Source: Priapulus caudatus
Lineage: Eukaryota; Priapulida; Priapulimorpha; Priapulimorphida; Priapulidae
Direction: 5' to 3'
Length of the DNA stretch: 34,108 nt
Assembly: GCF_000485595.1 (NCBI RefSeq)
Contig: NW_014577093.1
Span: forward strand, 95,450 to 129,557
The notes beneath the pieces are model-generated. The model saw only the letters and a program-made list of their open reading frames with translations, was not told the DNA's origin and searched no databases. The position numbers were made by a program, and so were the translations under genes. Positions 10,882 through 21,271 of this stretch are shown here, one piece after another (the first letter of the stretch is position 1; each line of letters begins with the position of its first letter).

Positions 10882-12740
10882 AAGTTTCGCTGATCATTGC
10901 TTTACACTCCTACCCCACGTAGAAGTTATGTTGATCACGGCTTTACACTTCTATGTTACGTAGAAGTTATGTTGATCACGGTTTTACACTCCTACCCCAC
11001 GTAGAAGTTATGTTGATCACGGCTTTACACTTCTATGTTACGTAGAAGTTATGTTGATCACGGCTTTACACTTCTATCTTACGTAGAAGTTATGTTGATC
11101 ACGGCTTTACACTTCTATGTTAAGTAGAAGTTATGTTGATCATGGCCTTACACTCCTACCCCACGTAGAAGTCATGTTGATCACGGCTTTACACTCCTAC
11201 CCCACGTAGAAGTTATGTTGATCACGGTTTTACACTCCTACCCCACGTAGAAGTTATGTTGATCACGGCTTTACACGTCTATGTTACGCTTAGAGTTAGG
11301 TTATACGCGTTTTACACTCTTACCCACGTAGAAGTTATGTTGATCAGGGTTTTACACTCCTTACCCCACGTAGAAGTCATGTTGATCACAGGTTTTACAC
11401 TCCGTACCCATCGTAGAGTAACTTATGTTTGATCACGGTTTTACACTCCTACCCACGTAGAAGTTATGTTTGATTCACGGGCTTTACACTTCTTGTTAAA
11501 GTAGAAGTTATGTTGATCATGGCCCTTAACTCCTACCGCCCGTAGAAGTCATGTTGATCACGGGCTTTACACTCCTACCCACGTTAGAAGTATCGTTGAT
11601 CCACGGCTTACACTCCTACACCACGTAGAAGTCATGTTTTGATACACGCGTTTTACATCCTACCCCACGTAGAAGTATGTCTGAATCACCGGCTTTACAC
11701 TTCCTACCCCACGTAGAAGTTAATGATGATCCACGGCCTTTACACAGTCTACCCCAGCGTAGAAGTTCATGTTGACACGGCCTTACACTCCTACCCACGT
11801 GAGATAAGTCATGTGTGATCACGCTTTACACTCTACCCCCACGTAGCAGTCTATGTTGATTCACCGGCCTTACACTCTACTCAGTAGAAGTCATGTTTGA
11901 TGACGGGCTTTACACTCTACCCCACTAGAAGTTATGTTGATCACGGCCTTACACTCCTAGCCCACGTAGAAGTTATGTTGATCACGGCTTTTACACTCTA
12001 TGTTACCGTAGAGTTATGATTAATCATGAGCTGTTACACTTCTACCCCACGACAGAAGTTATTGATCACGGCTTTACACTTCTGTGTTTACGTAGAAGTT
12101 ATGGTTGATCATGCTTACATCTCTATCTTACGTAGAACGTATGTTATCACGGCTTTAGCGACTTCTATCTTACGTAGAAGTTATGTTGATCACGGCTTTA
12201 CACTTCTATCTTACGTAGAAGTTATGTTATCACGGCTTTACACTTCTATCTTACGTAGAAGTTACGCTGAATACGGCATTACTCTCCTACCCCATGTAGA
12301 AGTTACTCTAACCATGGCAATACGCTCCTACCCAACATAGAAGTTACGCTAACCATGGCAATACACTCCTACCCAACATAGAAGTTACTCTAACCATGGC
12401 AATACACTCCTACCCTACACAGAAGTTACGCTAACCATGGCAATACACTCCTACCCTACACAGAAGTTACGCTAACCATGGCAATACACTCCTACCCAAC
12501 ATAGAAGTTACTCTACATGGCAATACACTCCTACCTACACAGAAGTTACTGCCTAACCATGGCAATACGCTCCTTACCCAAATAGAAGTTACGCTAACCA
12601 TGGCAATACACTCCTACCAACATAGAAGTTACTCTAACCATGGCAATACACTCCTACCCTACACAGAGTTACGCTAAACCATGGCATCACTCTACCCTAC
12701 ACAGAAGTTACGTAACCATGGCAATAACTCCTACCCAACA
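10838..12740 (+). repeat. 41-bp minisatellite, left part, two unit types
   Basis: The period is 41 bases, measured between successive TAGAAG positions (10879 and 10920). Type A units (about 10879-12260) carry GTTATGTTGATCACGG and CTACCCCACGTAGAAG. Type B units (about 12262-12740) carry GTTACGCTAACCATGG and CTACCCAACATAGAAG. Units contain an inverted repeat, ACTTCTAC and GTAGAAGT around a five-base loop, plus the palindromes TGATCA (A) or CCATGG (B). From about 11276 to 12160 the units are full of one- and two-base indels, while units on both sides are nearly identical. The array follows the zinc-finger stop codon directly and so probably lies in its 3' untranslated region. Confidence 0.95.
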
Positions 12741-14471
12741 CAGTGCTGCACTCAGGATATTACAAAAAAAAGTATAAAACTGTCCGAAAAAAGCATCAAA
12801 ATTGCCTTAAAAAAGTATTAAAAAAGTATAAATTTGTATCAACCTACATGATTTGTTACTTAGACCTTATTACGGATACATTATAGCCATGTAACATGCA
12901 TGTAAACAAGCTTCAGGATGATTGTGCAATGTCATGAGGAGTTGTTCTTGAACTCTCAGTTTGGAATATTTCAATTGGCGTGTTTCCATTGGCAGAAAGG
13001 TGGTAGGCGTAACATTTTTAGCTCGCCTTGACATCAAGGTGAGCTATTCGCATGGGGCGTTGTCCGTCGTACGTCCGTCAACATTTGACTACGTCAACGA
13101 TAATTGAGACCGTTTGACCCACATGTTTCAAATTGCATACAGTGTGTTACTCGTTCTGGGGAGAGCATGTGAAACGTCCTATTTTGGAGCACGGCCAGTT
13201 GACTTGCTTTTGAGCCACGCCCACTTTTTGCAAAAAATCGGAAATGGCCATAAAGTCATTAGGTCAACGGATTTTGCAATTTTGGTATGCTGAATGAATA
13301 AGGACTGGCCCCAAACTTATCAGAGGGGTTTGATATATTTTCTTAAATTATGCAAATTAGGTAGATTTTGCCAATTTCACTATGCATTTCAGTGTCTGCC
13401 TACGGTCAACGATAACTCAAAAACCGTTTGACCTACATGTTTCAAATTGCATACAGTTGTTACTCCTATGGGAGAGATTTGAACGTCCTATTTTGGAGCA
13501 CGCCAGTCGACCTACTTTCGAGCCACGCCCACTTTTTGGCAAAAATGGAAATGGCCATCTAGATTCATTCGATTTTGTTAAATTTACCTACCTAATCATA
13601 CCTACGTGTAATATTGTGTTTTAGATTCTTCGTTACAGTAATTTGACTGGAATATTTTATTGCTTTTATTTGCACGATAATCAAAAACCAAAATGGCGAT
13701 CATTTAGGCATAGCGCCATCTCTCGCCCAGATTTCAGACTTTCAGATCTGAAACATTTATTTTAGCATCAAAACTAACCCTGAAACAAAGCAGTGAAATT
13801 TCTATTAGTATAAAACAGGGAATAAGGACATTTGATCCCATTTCGGTCCGTCATAAATGAAACGCTTACCAAATTTTAAATATCATCTCCCTCTTCTATC
13901 ACACCAAAGGTGATCTATAGTGTCATTGACACTTTCATTGTGTGATGTGTTTGTGTGTTGCGATGTCCTAGCACCGTGAGCAGTGCATGTGCCTGGCCAG
14001 CTAGGGGGGTCCGGGGGCATGCTTGACCAGGAAATTTTTTGAAAAAATGGTGCAATTTAGTGCATTCTAAGCTATTCTGGACACATTGTATGAGACTCTT
14101 GAATCTCTTTTTCAAGTTATCGAACGTTTCGTCAGCGAGGCGGTGTTTTGGACAAATTTCTGTGTGGCAGCTGAGAATTTGAGTGAGGCGGCCCGCCTCG
14201 CTCGTGTCAATGCAGGGGAAACACTGCAATGGTCTGTCATTTGGTCACTGACAGCAGAGAGCGGCGAGCAAAAACACTCCACTGAACAGAGCACACATCA
14301 CTCCTGGAACAAGACTAGCAAAGCACATCTTTAATTTCATCAAATACAGTGTACCTAAATGTAAGAATGAGAAGAGTTTTGACCATCTTTGGCAAAAAAA
14401 GTATTTACAATTATTTATGCATGAAAAAAGGATGAAAAAAGTATATTTTCTTTAAAAACTGGCGTGCACTG
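12741..14471. mobile_element. 1.7-kb non-autonomous insertion in the minisatellite
   Basis: The minisatellite is interrupted here. The insert starts CAGTGC and ends GCACTG (a 6-base terminal inverted repeat) and is flanked by CAACA on both sides (12736-12740 and 14472-14476), consistent with a 5-base target duplication. Both ends carry several AAAAAAGTAT motifs in direct orientation. Inside are two diverged copies of a segment of about 160 bases (13093-13260 and 13405-13566). Near 13021-13044 there is a hairpin (GCTCGCCTTGA / TCAAGGTGAGC), and near 14004-14030 a G-rich stretch with GGGGGGTCCGGGGGCATGC. No transposase frame is present. The superfamily is not clear. Confidence 0.8.
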
Positions 14472-15002
14472 CAACATAGAAGTTACGCTAACCATGGCAA
14501 CACACTCCTACCCTACATAGAAGTTACGCTAACCATGGCAATACACTCCTACCCTACACAAAAGTTACGCTAACCATGGCAATACGCTCCTACCCTACAT
14601 AGAAGTTACGCTCATAGGGTCTATGTCCCCCAGGGTACTGCCGGAACGTACCCTGGTAACTATCTGATAGGGTTAAGGCGTAGGCGACTCCCTAGACTCG
14701 TTAGTGGAGTAGGCGAGGTACGGTCCGGCATATTAGATAGTACCAGGGTACGTTTTGGCAGTACCCTGGGGGACATAGACCCTCTCAGCAGAAGTTACGC
14801 TAACCATGGCAATACGCTCCTACCCTACATAGAAGTTACGCTAACCATGGCAATACGCTCCTACCCTACATAGAAGTTACGCTAACCATGGCAATACACT
14901 CCTACCCAACATAGAAGTTACGCTGAATACGGTTTTACTCTCCTACCCCACATAGAAGCTGTGGTGATTGTCATTACAGCAAGGCACTTCTATGCTACGT
15001 GG
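14472..15002 (+). repeat. 41-bp minisatellite, right part
   Basis: Type B units resume after the 1.7-kb insertion and run to about 14955, ending in a decayed unit near 15000. A 169-base inverted-repeat element interrupts them at 14615-14783. The last units revert towards type A wording (CGCTGAATACGG, CCCCACATAGAAG). Confidence 0.9.
14615..14783. mobile_element. 169-bp MITE with long terminal inverted repeats
   Basis: The ends AGGGTCTATGTCCCCCAGGG and its complement form terminal inverted repeats of about 48 bases with few mismatches, leaving a short GC-rich middle. CTCA flanks both sides (14611-14614 and 14784-14787), a likely 4-base target duplication. It is too small to code for anything. 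It sits inside the minisatellite, so the array predates it. Confidence 0.85.
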
Positions 15003-17011
15003 GTCTGGTGCTTGTAAACACATCACTGCGTTTTTATCCTATATTGAAGTTGTAGGGTTTGTGAAGACTTCTGACGTTTGTTATCACAGCTTACAGATTG
15101 ATCCTTCCAGACTGCATATATAGTTTTGTGCATTTGTTGACCATTATCTTTCGTTATTTACTAACTTATATGATAAGCATTGCTGCATTCAGATAATGGC
15201 AGCCATAGCTTCAATGAATTATGCAGAACTCTCTAGTCTATTAAAAAAGCAGTCATCCTCTATTGTTTTTTTTAGTATTAAACATTTTTGGGTGGAAGCA
15301 TTGGGTCTTTGGCACTTTAATTTTACCAAAGGTTTCTAGTGTTGGTAAGGAGCAGTGTCAGTATAAAATTACATGTTATGCATTGTGAATACAATATGCA
15401 AGTGTTGGTACCAACGTTTCACATTACGTTTGTACAGGATTTTAGGTAATAATATTGCACAAAAACAGTCTCATCCAAATCGATGGAAAAAAGTTCCTGT
15501 AGTGGTCATACTGGAGACATGTTTATATTGGTCATCATTGAAAATTTATTTAGCCCTCTAATCCTATATTGATTATAAAAATGCAAGTGTTTGCATTTTA
15601 TTCGACTGTGCATTAAACACTAAGTTAAGTGAAGCAGTTAAGGCAAGCAGCAATAAACTCATGTGAAGTTCCTAGGTGTTTTAGATATTGTCCAGCAATG
15701 AACGAATCAAGAGGATGAACTGCATGTGTGAATCTTCCTCTCGTGATGGTATGCAATGTCTATCAATGTTGGTTATAGACTATACATGTGAGAGGCAAAA
15801 TGTAGGTAACTTGATCTACAATTATAAATCATGTGATATTGTTAATGCAAACTTATTTATGATAATTGATATATTGGCGTTTGTATGTGAACTGTACATT
15901 TACATTTGTGTAAAACCATTAGCGATGTGATCTTGACCGTGTAGGTGTTGTATTAATATACATGCATTATAGGATAACGCTTCTCTGTAAGGTGTGAAAC
16001 AAGAATAACTTGTGGCTACATAGAATAGGATTTTTTAATGTATCTGTTTGTGCATTTTAATGCATTTATATAAATATAAATGAACGTGATAAACAACGAA
16101 GTTAGACTAGTTAAATTGTCTTTACCCTGCTATAATCTAGACAGCAAACAATGCTTTGTTATTATATCAGTGCTTGTACTTGTGCATTCACCTAAATATG
16201 TTTTATGCCTCACGTTTTAGTCATCCATCATTCGTATTACGTCTCGTTCAGTCATTATCATATGTCAAGTGTTAAAAATATTCAATAAAATTACAAATGA
16301 TCACCATCTTCACACGATGAAGATTAATATTGGGAAAATGTATGTGCGCTCACAACTAACATACTGAGGTAAGCTTCCCTAGTCTTCATTTGAGATCATT
16401 GTACATAACTAGAGTTTCGTTAAGACTACATGCCACGTGGAAATGAGAAATTGTAGATTTGCTCATGTGCCTAGGAGAAATGGTATGCCAATATAGGCTA
16501 ACGTCTAGGCTTTGTGATTGAAAAAATGATTCCGATTCTATAAAAAGACACAGTTGATGAGTTGAACCAGTCGTTACATGATTTCATGCACAATGGTAAT
16601 AACTCACCACTGAGCGATGAAAGTCGATATACACAGAAGGATTGGCTAGTGAAACGTGCGTCTGGAAGTTTACAAATAGGCTTAATGTAGGTAGTTACCT
16701 AATGATGTCCTTGGTGTGTGTGTGTGTGTGTGTGTGATGATCACAACTTCAAAAGACTTGTAAAGCTCTAAGCTCTAAGACTTGTGAAGCTCTAAAGCTC
16801 TAATGATAAAAAAGTTCAAACATTATGCTTAAGAATGGTAAAATCCCCCATTTTAATCTCCTATTATTAAACATTAATAAAATATATACAATTCATATAA
16901 AATAAATAATTATCAAAACCACATTCGAAATCGACTAATTGTCAGAGGCCTTACGTGGTAAGAAGCATGATACAAGCAACACTCACTGGCTGTGTCTCTC
17001 AACTCTGAACA
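15003..17011. other. AT-rich interval between the zinc-finger and LRR1 genes
   Basis: The two genes converge across this interval. I see no coding exon. AATAAA motifs on the plus strand near 15650 and 16284 could be polyadenylation signals of the zinc-finger transcript. A short TG tract lies at 16716-16735. On the minus strand an ATTAAA (16852-16857) lies about 155 bases past the LRR1 stop and could serve that gene. Confidence 0.4.
16852..16857 (-). terminator. Possible LRR1 polyadenylation signal
   Basis: The minus strand reads ATTAAA, the commonest variant polyadenylation hexamer, about 155 bases downstream of the LRR1 stop codon. No other support is visible. Confidence 0.3.
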
Positions 17012-17182
17012 TCACCTAAAATAAGCAATGGTTCCAGGTACGCTACCGCTAAAGTTTCTGAGGCAGTCGTGCGAACAGAAGATAGCGTCGACGGGCAGAC
17101 GCATATTTCCGTTGTTACTCAGTGACACAGCCATGACGGCTATCGTCCGTAGATCCACCGCCATCGAACGCTTGATGCTCGC
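17012..17182 (-). CDS. LRR1: LRR1 exon 8 with stop codon
   Basis: Encodes residues 369-424, including FCSHDC, and ends in TGA at 17014-17012. The acceptor is gtctgtgcag. Family members keep a similar C-S-x-x-C near their end. Confidence 0.92.
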   Translation of the reverse strand, partial: ASIKRSMAVDLRTIAVMAVSLSNNGNMRLPVDAIFCSHDCLRNFSGSVPGTIAYFR

Positions 17183-20100
17183 CTGCACAGACAAAGACAA
17201 CATGAATGGGGGCTCTTGCTTTCTGTAAAGATATAATTATTACTATATAACATGAACACATGACAATCCGATATATGTATTGTACATTCGAATATAAAGT
17301 TCTGCCTACTTTTAGCATATAGTATTGTATATAGTATAATCAATATTTCCAGTTGCTGAGTTATTAGTAGCAGCTGCTGCTATTCATTATTATTGCGTTG
17401 TACCCCCCCCCCTACCACCACCACCCCCACAGTATATGAACCTTGGCACATCACACTTCTGAGAAGTGCCTACGAAAGGGAGCATTGTATAATAATTATG
17501 TATCACATACATGTAATAATACTTTAGCATAGTCTATACTAACCTCAAAACAAGCTCTGCCACACAAGCATTGCTCTGCAGAGTCTAAGTAGGCGACCAG
17601 TGACGCGGGAATATCCTCTTCAGTGTACGACATTCTAAAAAGCAAGCGATACAGACGGTTTAATGAATGTACACACTCCAAGCGATTATACCACCAGGCG
17701 CATGGTTGAGCATTTGAGAGAATAAATATTTATGACAGATTATCAGGCCTTTGTATGAAACTCTTTTAAATGTAATTACCAACATACCCTGGTGTTTGCA
17801 CGTCCCTATATGACACACGAGCATATAGTCATTCTTGTACACAAAAACACGTACACCCGCACACATACGGATGCACAAACACACTCACAATCAGACACGC
17901 ACGCACGCACACACACACAACACACGCACGCACACACGCATACACACACACACACACACACAACACACGCACGCACACACACATAGACAAGAATGTAGAA
18001 GCACCTGTATTTCTTCACCGTTCTCGCGGCACACTCGAGCAGCGTCGGCGCCTCTCCTGTGACTTTCGCCGCGGCGACGACTGTCGGCGTAGCCGGCACG
18101 AACGGATTCCCATACAGATCTACCGACTCCAACCTCAGACGAAGGAGACCGCAGGGAACAGACGTCAGCTGATTGCATGCCGCAGACAGATACCTGTAAG
18201 CATAGAGCAGCATCTCTCATCGAATCCTTCATTAAACTTTTCGTCGCTATCTAGCTCAAAGGTTTGGGTGGTATAAATGTATATAGACTGAAATTTACTC
18301 AAATGAAATTAGTTGTAAAGGTGATTCGTTATTCAGGTTAGTAAATTACATTGCATGTGGGCAATAAGTGCGTGATATTTATACCTATCATGTTATATAT
18401 TGTAATATATATATATATATGTACGAACATGTGTGATATTTCAGTTATTGCTGGGATGGTACTTTAGGTGGTATAACCAATTACAATGTACAGTATGATG
18501 GACAATAAGGGCAGACCATAAGAAAATTAAACCATAGAGAAATCACGTGGGGGAAACCCCAAGGTCTCTTCACTCCACACGCATCAAACCATTCCCCTTT
18601 CGGCAGTCCCTTCATTAACCCCTGTGTGATCGGACACACATTACCTGAGACGTGAAAGGCTTGCTATATGCTTCGGTAGAGCCGTGAGTTGGTTGTTGTT
18701 TAGTTTCAGCGTGACGAGAGATGTGAGCTGGCAGAACTGTGCGGGTAACTCCTTCAGCGGATTCTGTCCAAGATCCAGCAACACCAGAGAGCTGCAAACA
18801 GAGAAACACGCCACGTTATGCCTCCGCTATACATTCAGTTAGTGCCAGCGCGACTGAATGTAACTGCTAACGACAGTGACATGCGGGAAAGTGTGTTCTC
18901 TTGTCGGTACGGTGCTAGCAAAACTGGTTACCTAACGAGGACAGAATGGGAGAGTGAGAGAAACGCATTCCCAAATCAGTACATTGCTAGCCTACTAACG
19001 ACAGCTAGGGACATTGTCTGAAATACGCTCCCAAATAGAAACGGTGCTGGTAAAACTAGTTAACGTTTATTAGTGTTAAGTTATTAACTAGTTACCGATT
19101 GAGGACAGCATGGGACAGCGGGCGAGAATTGAGTTACCACGATCGATACTGGCACTAGAGAGTACCTGCTGAGGTCAGTGCAGACAGAGGCTGGCAGCGA
19201 CTCCAAGCAGTTGTCATAGAGGTGCAGCTCCACCAGGTGGCAGAGCCTGCCGAGAGCTTCCGGAAGTTTCCAGATCTGGTTTCGCGAGAGGTCCAGCACC
19301 CTGAGATGCCGCAGGCCCTCGATGCGGCCATCTACCCTGCGCAGCCCGCACCCGGTTATCGTCAGCCGCTGCAGCGACGCAGGGAAGCTGCTCGTCACAG
19401 GGTAATCTTTACGCGACGTGATCGCCATGCGAGTCTTCGGTGCCTCCATCTATTGGACAGGAGTGTAAAGTTTGAATGTGTGTTCACCATTTCGATTGAA
19501 GTGGTGTGCGCGGATTGGCACAGCGAACACTATCAGGGAATTGTGGAATTGAAAAGCGAAAATTGAAAGAATGACCTTTTAGAATGTAAAACGCACAATG
19601 TCATTTCATAAATTAAGATTGTACGGGTTATTTTACGTCAGACATCCCAAAAATGCACGGAGAATACATTATTATTACATTAGTACATTAATTAAAACAA
19701 TTTTTAGAGTAAATTAGTTGTGGGGGCAATAGAAATGGTTGTCTAAACATTACTTGTAATTTTTCAACTATACTATACCATCTTTTTTATCATCAAATGT
19801 TAGTGAGCAGAAGACAAATCCCAAATCTTACTAATGTCACCTTGAATGGACAAAGTTTTCTGGTACCTGTGCAGTTGATACGGGTCGCAGTGTGGACATC
19901 TTCATTACCCCGATGTCTTTGTTTTGTAAACCCAATTTCATTGCCTGAAGAAATCCCTTTAACTGAATAACATCTGCCTGTGTAAAAAGATAAGTGACCA
20001 TATTACTATTATTAGACATCAGGAAAACCTGTCCAATGAACAGTAAGTGTTATGGAATATAGTTATTTTCTTCATCACTTGGTACAGAGTCATTTTTATA

Positions 20101-21061
20101 ATGTGTGGTATGACTAAATAATTTATCCATATAGACGGTAAATAGACGGACATAGAATTATCATTTTCTTACCTACGCTTATAATTCACGCATATTATAA
20201 TATCACAATCTTTATAAAGACTATATATTAGACTTACTTTACTGATTATGAGATCATGTGGAGGTTCTTTGACACGAATTGTCATCTTGCCTTCATTGAC
20301 AAACTTCGTGAACACCTGATCGATGTTTGCCTTTAACTATAAATACATATTCAATAAAAGAAGAATTGGGTGTTCTCAGTTCACACTGCACAAAGTTATT
20401 TAGTTTCAACAACCTATGAGTTTGGAAGGTGCAATGACAGCACTATGGCTATTTATATCATTTATACTTAGGGGTGCAGAGTCAGGTGACTGAAAGAACC
20501 TTTTAGTATTCAGTATACATAATTAAAGAGTTAAAAATCATACCACACAAAACTGCTTTAGTATATAGTCATGTAATTTTTTTGAATGACACAAACATCA
20601 ATAGCAGACAATCAGGTAAAAATAACTTTGTCAACTATTTCAAAGATACCTACTGTATCATTTCCCCTCGTTTGTATCACCTGACACTTATTAGAAGGGT
20701 CTAAAAAACAATTTTTAAGATGTAATTTTATTGAAATAAGTTATTAAAGATTTATCAATTATCGATCAGTTTCAAGTTTGTGCAACTGTTGATTTATCAT
20801 GAAATCTGTAATGTATCCAAACAATAGCATACATATGAACTTAGTCTTTGTTCATGGATGTTGACAAGTGATAGGTACCTTGTATTTCGTCCCGACACGA
20901 TTTTGTGCAGTGCAGATCATTAAGAACAGTGTTCCATCTTTCGAGTCCGAGCCAGGATTGCGACCTATTGAAATTTGCGTTCTAGCACTTGTTCTTTTGC
21001 CTGCCACATTAAGTGAAGGTAGAATCCGGTTCCCTATTTCCAAGCTGCATGTCAGCCTCAT
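17012..21061 (-). CDS. LRR1: LRR1-type leucine-rich repeat protein, CUL2 ligase adaptor (eight exons)
   Basis: Orthologue of animal LRR1 (also called PPIL5), the substrate receptor of a CUL2 ubiquitin ligase that ubiquitylates the CMG helicase when replication forks terminate. Exons in coding order: 21061-20879, 20336-20238, 19977-19867, 19449-19166, 18791-18645, 18193-18005, 17634-17544, 17182-17012. All junctions are GT-AG with matching phases, giving 424 codons; human LRR1 is about the same length. The N-terminal half (1-131) holds the conserved start MRLTC and the segment [11 protein letters not shown]. About six leucine-rich repeats follow (roughly 150-310), then a BC-box-like [10 protein letters not shown], a Cul2-box-like IPASLVAYL, and a cysteine set CLCGRAC plus CSHDC. 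The start Met was chosen by similarity; the frame is open further upstream. Introns are 260-542 bases and otherwise empty apart from a CA tract. Nuclear location is inferred from the family. Confidence 0.96.
17544..17634 (-). CDS. LRR1: LRR1 exon 7 (Cul2-box-like motif and cysteines)
   Basis: Encodes residues 338-368. IPASLVAYL matches the hydrophobic-Pro-x-x-hydrophobic Cul2-box pattern, followed by CLCGRAC. The split codon AG/A gives Arg at the 5' junction; the 3' end is phase 0 at GAG/gttagt. Confidence 0.93.
17890..17990. repeat. CA/GCAC microsatellite in an LRR1 intron
   Basis: CACACA runs interspersed with GCACGCAC lie in the intron between LRR1 exons 6 and 7, ending about 15 bases from the exon 6 donor. 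On the transcribed strand this is a TG/GC-rich tract. It explains the CVCV-type open frames here. Confidence 0.95.
18005..18193 (-). CDS. LRR1: LRR1 exon 6 (last repeats and BC-box-like motif)
   Basis: Encodes about residues 275-338: [26 protein letters not shown] and [14 protein letters not shown]. The last fits the BC-box pattern (T/S)Lxxx(C/A/S)xxx(V/I), the expected elongin C contact. Phase 2 at both ends. Confidence 0.95.
18645..18791 (-). CDS. LRR1: LRR1 exon 5 (leucine-rich repeats)
   Basis: Encodes [15 protein letters not shown] and [15 protein letters not shown], about residues 226-275. Phase 2 at both ends; the donor is CTCAG/gtaatg. Confidence 0.95.
19166..19449 (-). CDS. LRR1: LRR1 exon 4 (start of the leucine-rich repeats)
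   Basis: Encodes residues 132-225. It has the conserved [10 protein letters not shown] lead-in, then repeats such as [15 protein letters not shown] and [15 protein letters not shown]. It exits in phase 2 at GCAG/gtactc. Confidence 0.95.
19867..19977 (-). CDS. LRR1: LRR1 exon 3
   Basis: Encodes residues 95-131 (37 codons, phase 0 both ends), including [11 protein letters not shown] and [10 protein letters not shown]. The acceptor is ttacacag and the donor gtacca. Confidence 0.92.
20238..20336 (-). CDS. LRR1: LRR1 exon 2
   Basis: Encodes residues 62-94 (33 codons, phase 0 both ends), with the conserved stretch [14 protein letters not shown] followed by VKEPPHD. The acceptor is atttatag and the donor gtaagt. 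Confidence 0.93.
20879..21061 (-). CDS. LRR1: LRR1 exon 1
   Basis: Encodes residues 1-61, from [10 protein letters not shown] to VGTKYK, and ends AAG/gtacct in phase 0. The start aligns with the family's usual first residues. Confidence 0.92.
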
Positions 21062-21271
21062 TTCTGTTGGCGGTTGCCTCCTCGGGCTGCTGTCAACTCC
21101 TATTCTTAACAGTAACACCTGTCTGTGTATTGACAGCTTGATTAGAAGGAAGATTGATTTGAATGTAATATAGCAGACATCCACCCGACACGAGAGTGGG
21201 TCACATACACATCTTCGATAAGCGCTTGTCAATGTTATTGTTAATGTCACTACAACAAGTAGATACAATAT

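Noticed and set aside
12026-12340. 104-codon plus-strand open frame
   Set aside because: It lies wholly in the 41-bp minisatellite and depends on the indel-rich units.
12739-12745. CACAGTG as a V(D)J-type recombination signal
   Set aside because: The heptamer is explained by the transposon end plus two target bases, no nonamer at a 12- or 23-base spacing was recognised, and the opposite end does not match.
10862-15000. Regular palindromic repeats resembling a CRISPR array
   Set aside because: Units are directly contiguous with no unique spacers, the period is 41 throughout, and the window is clearly animal nuclear DNA.
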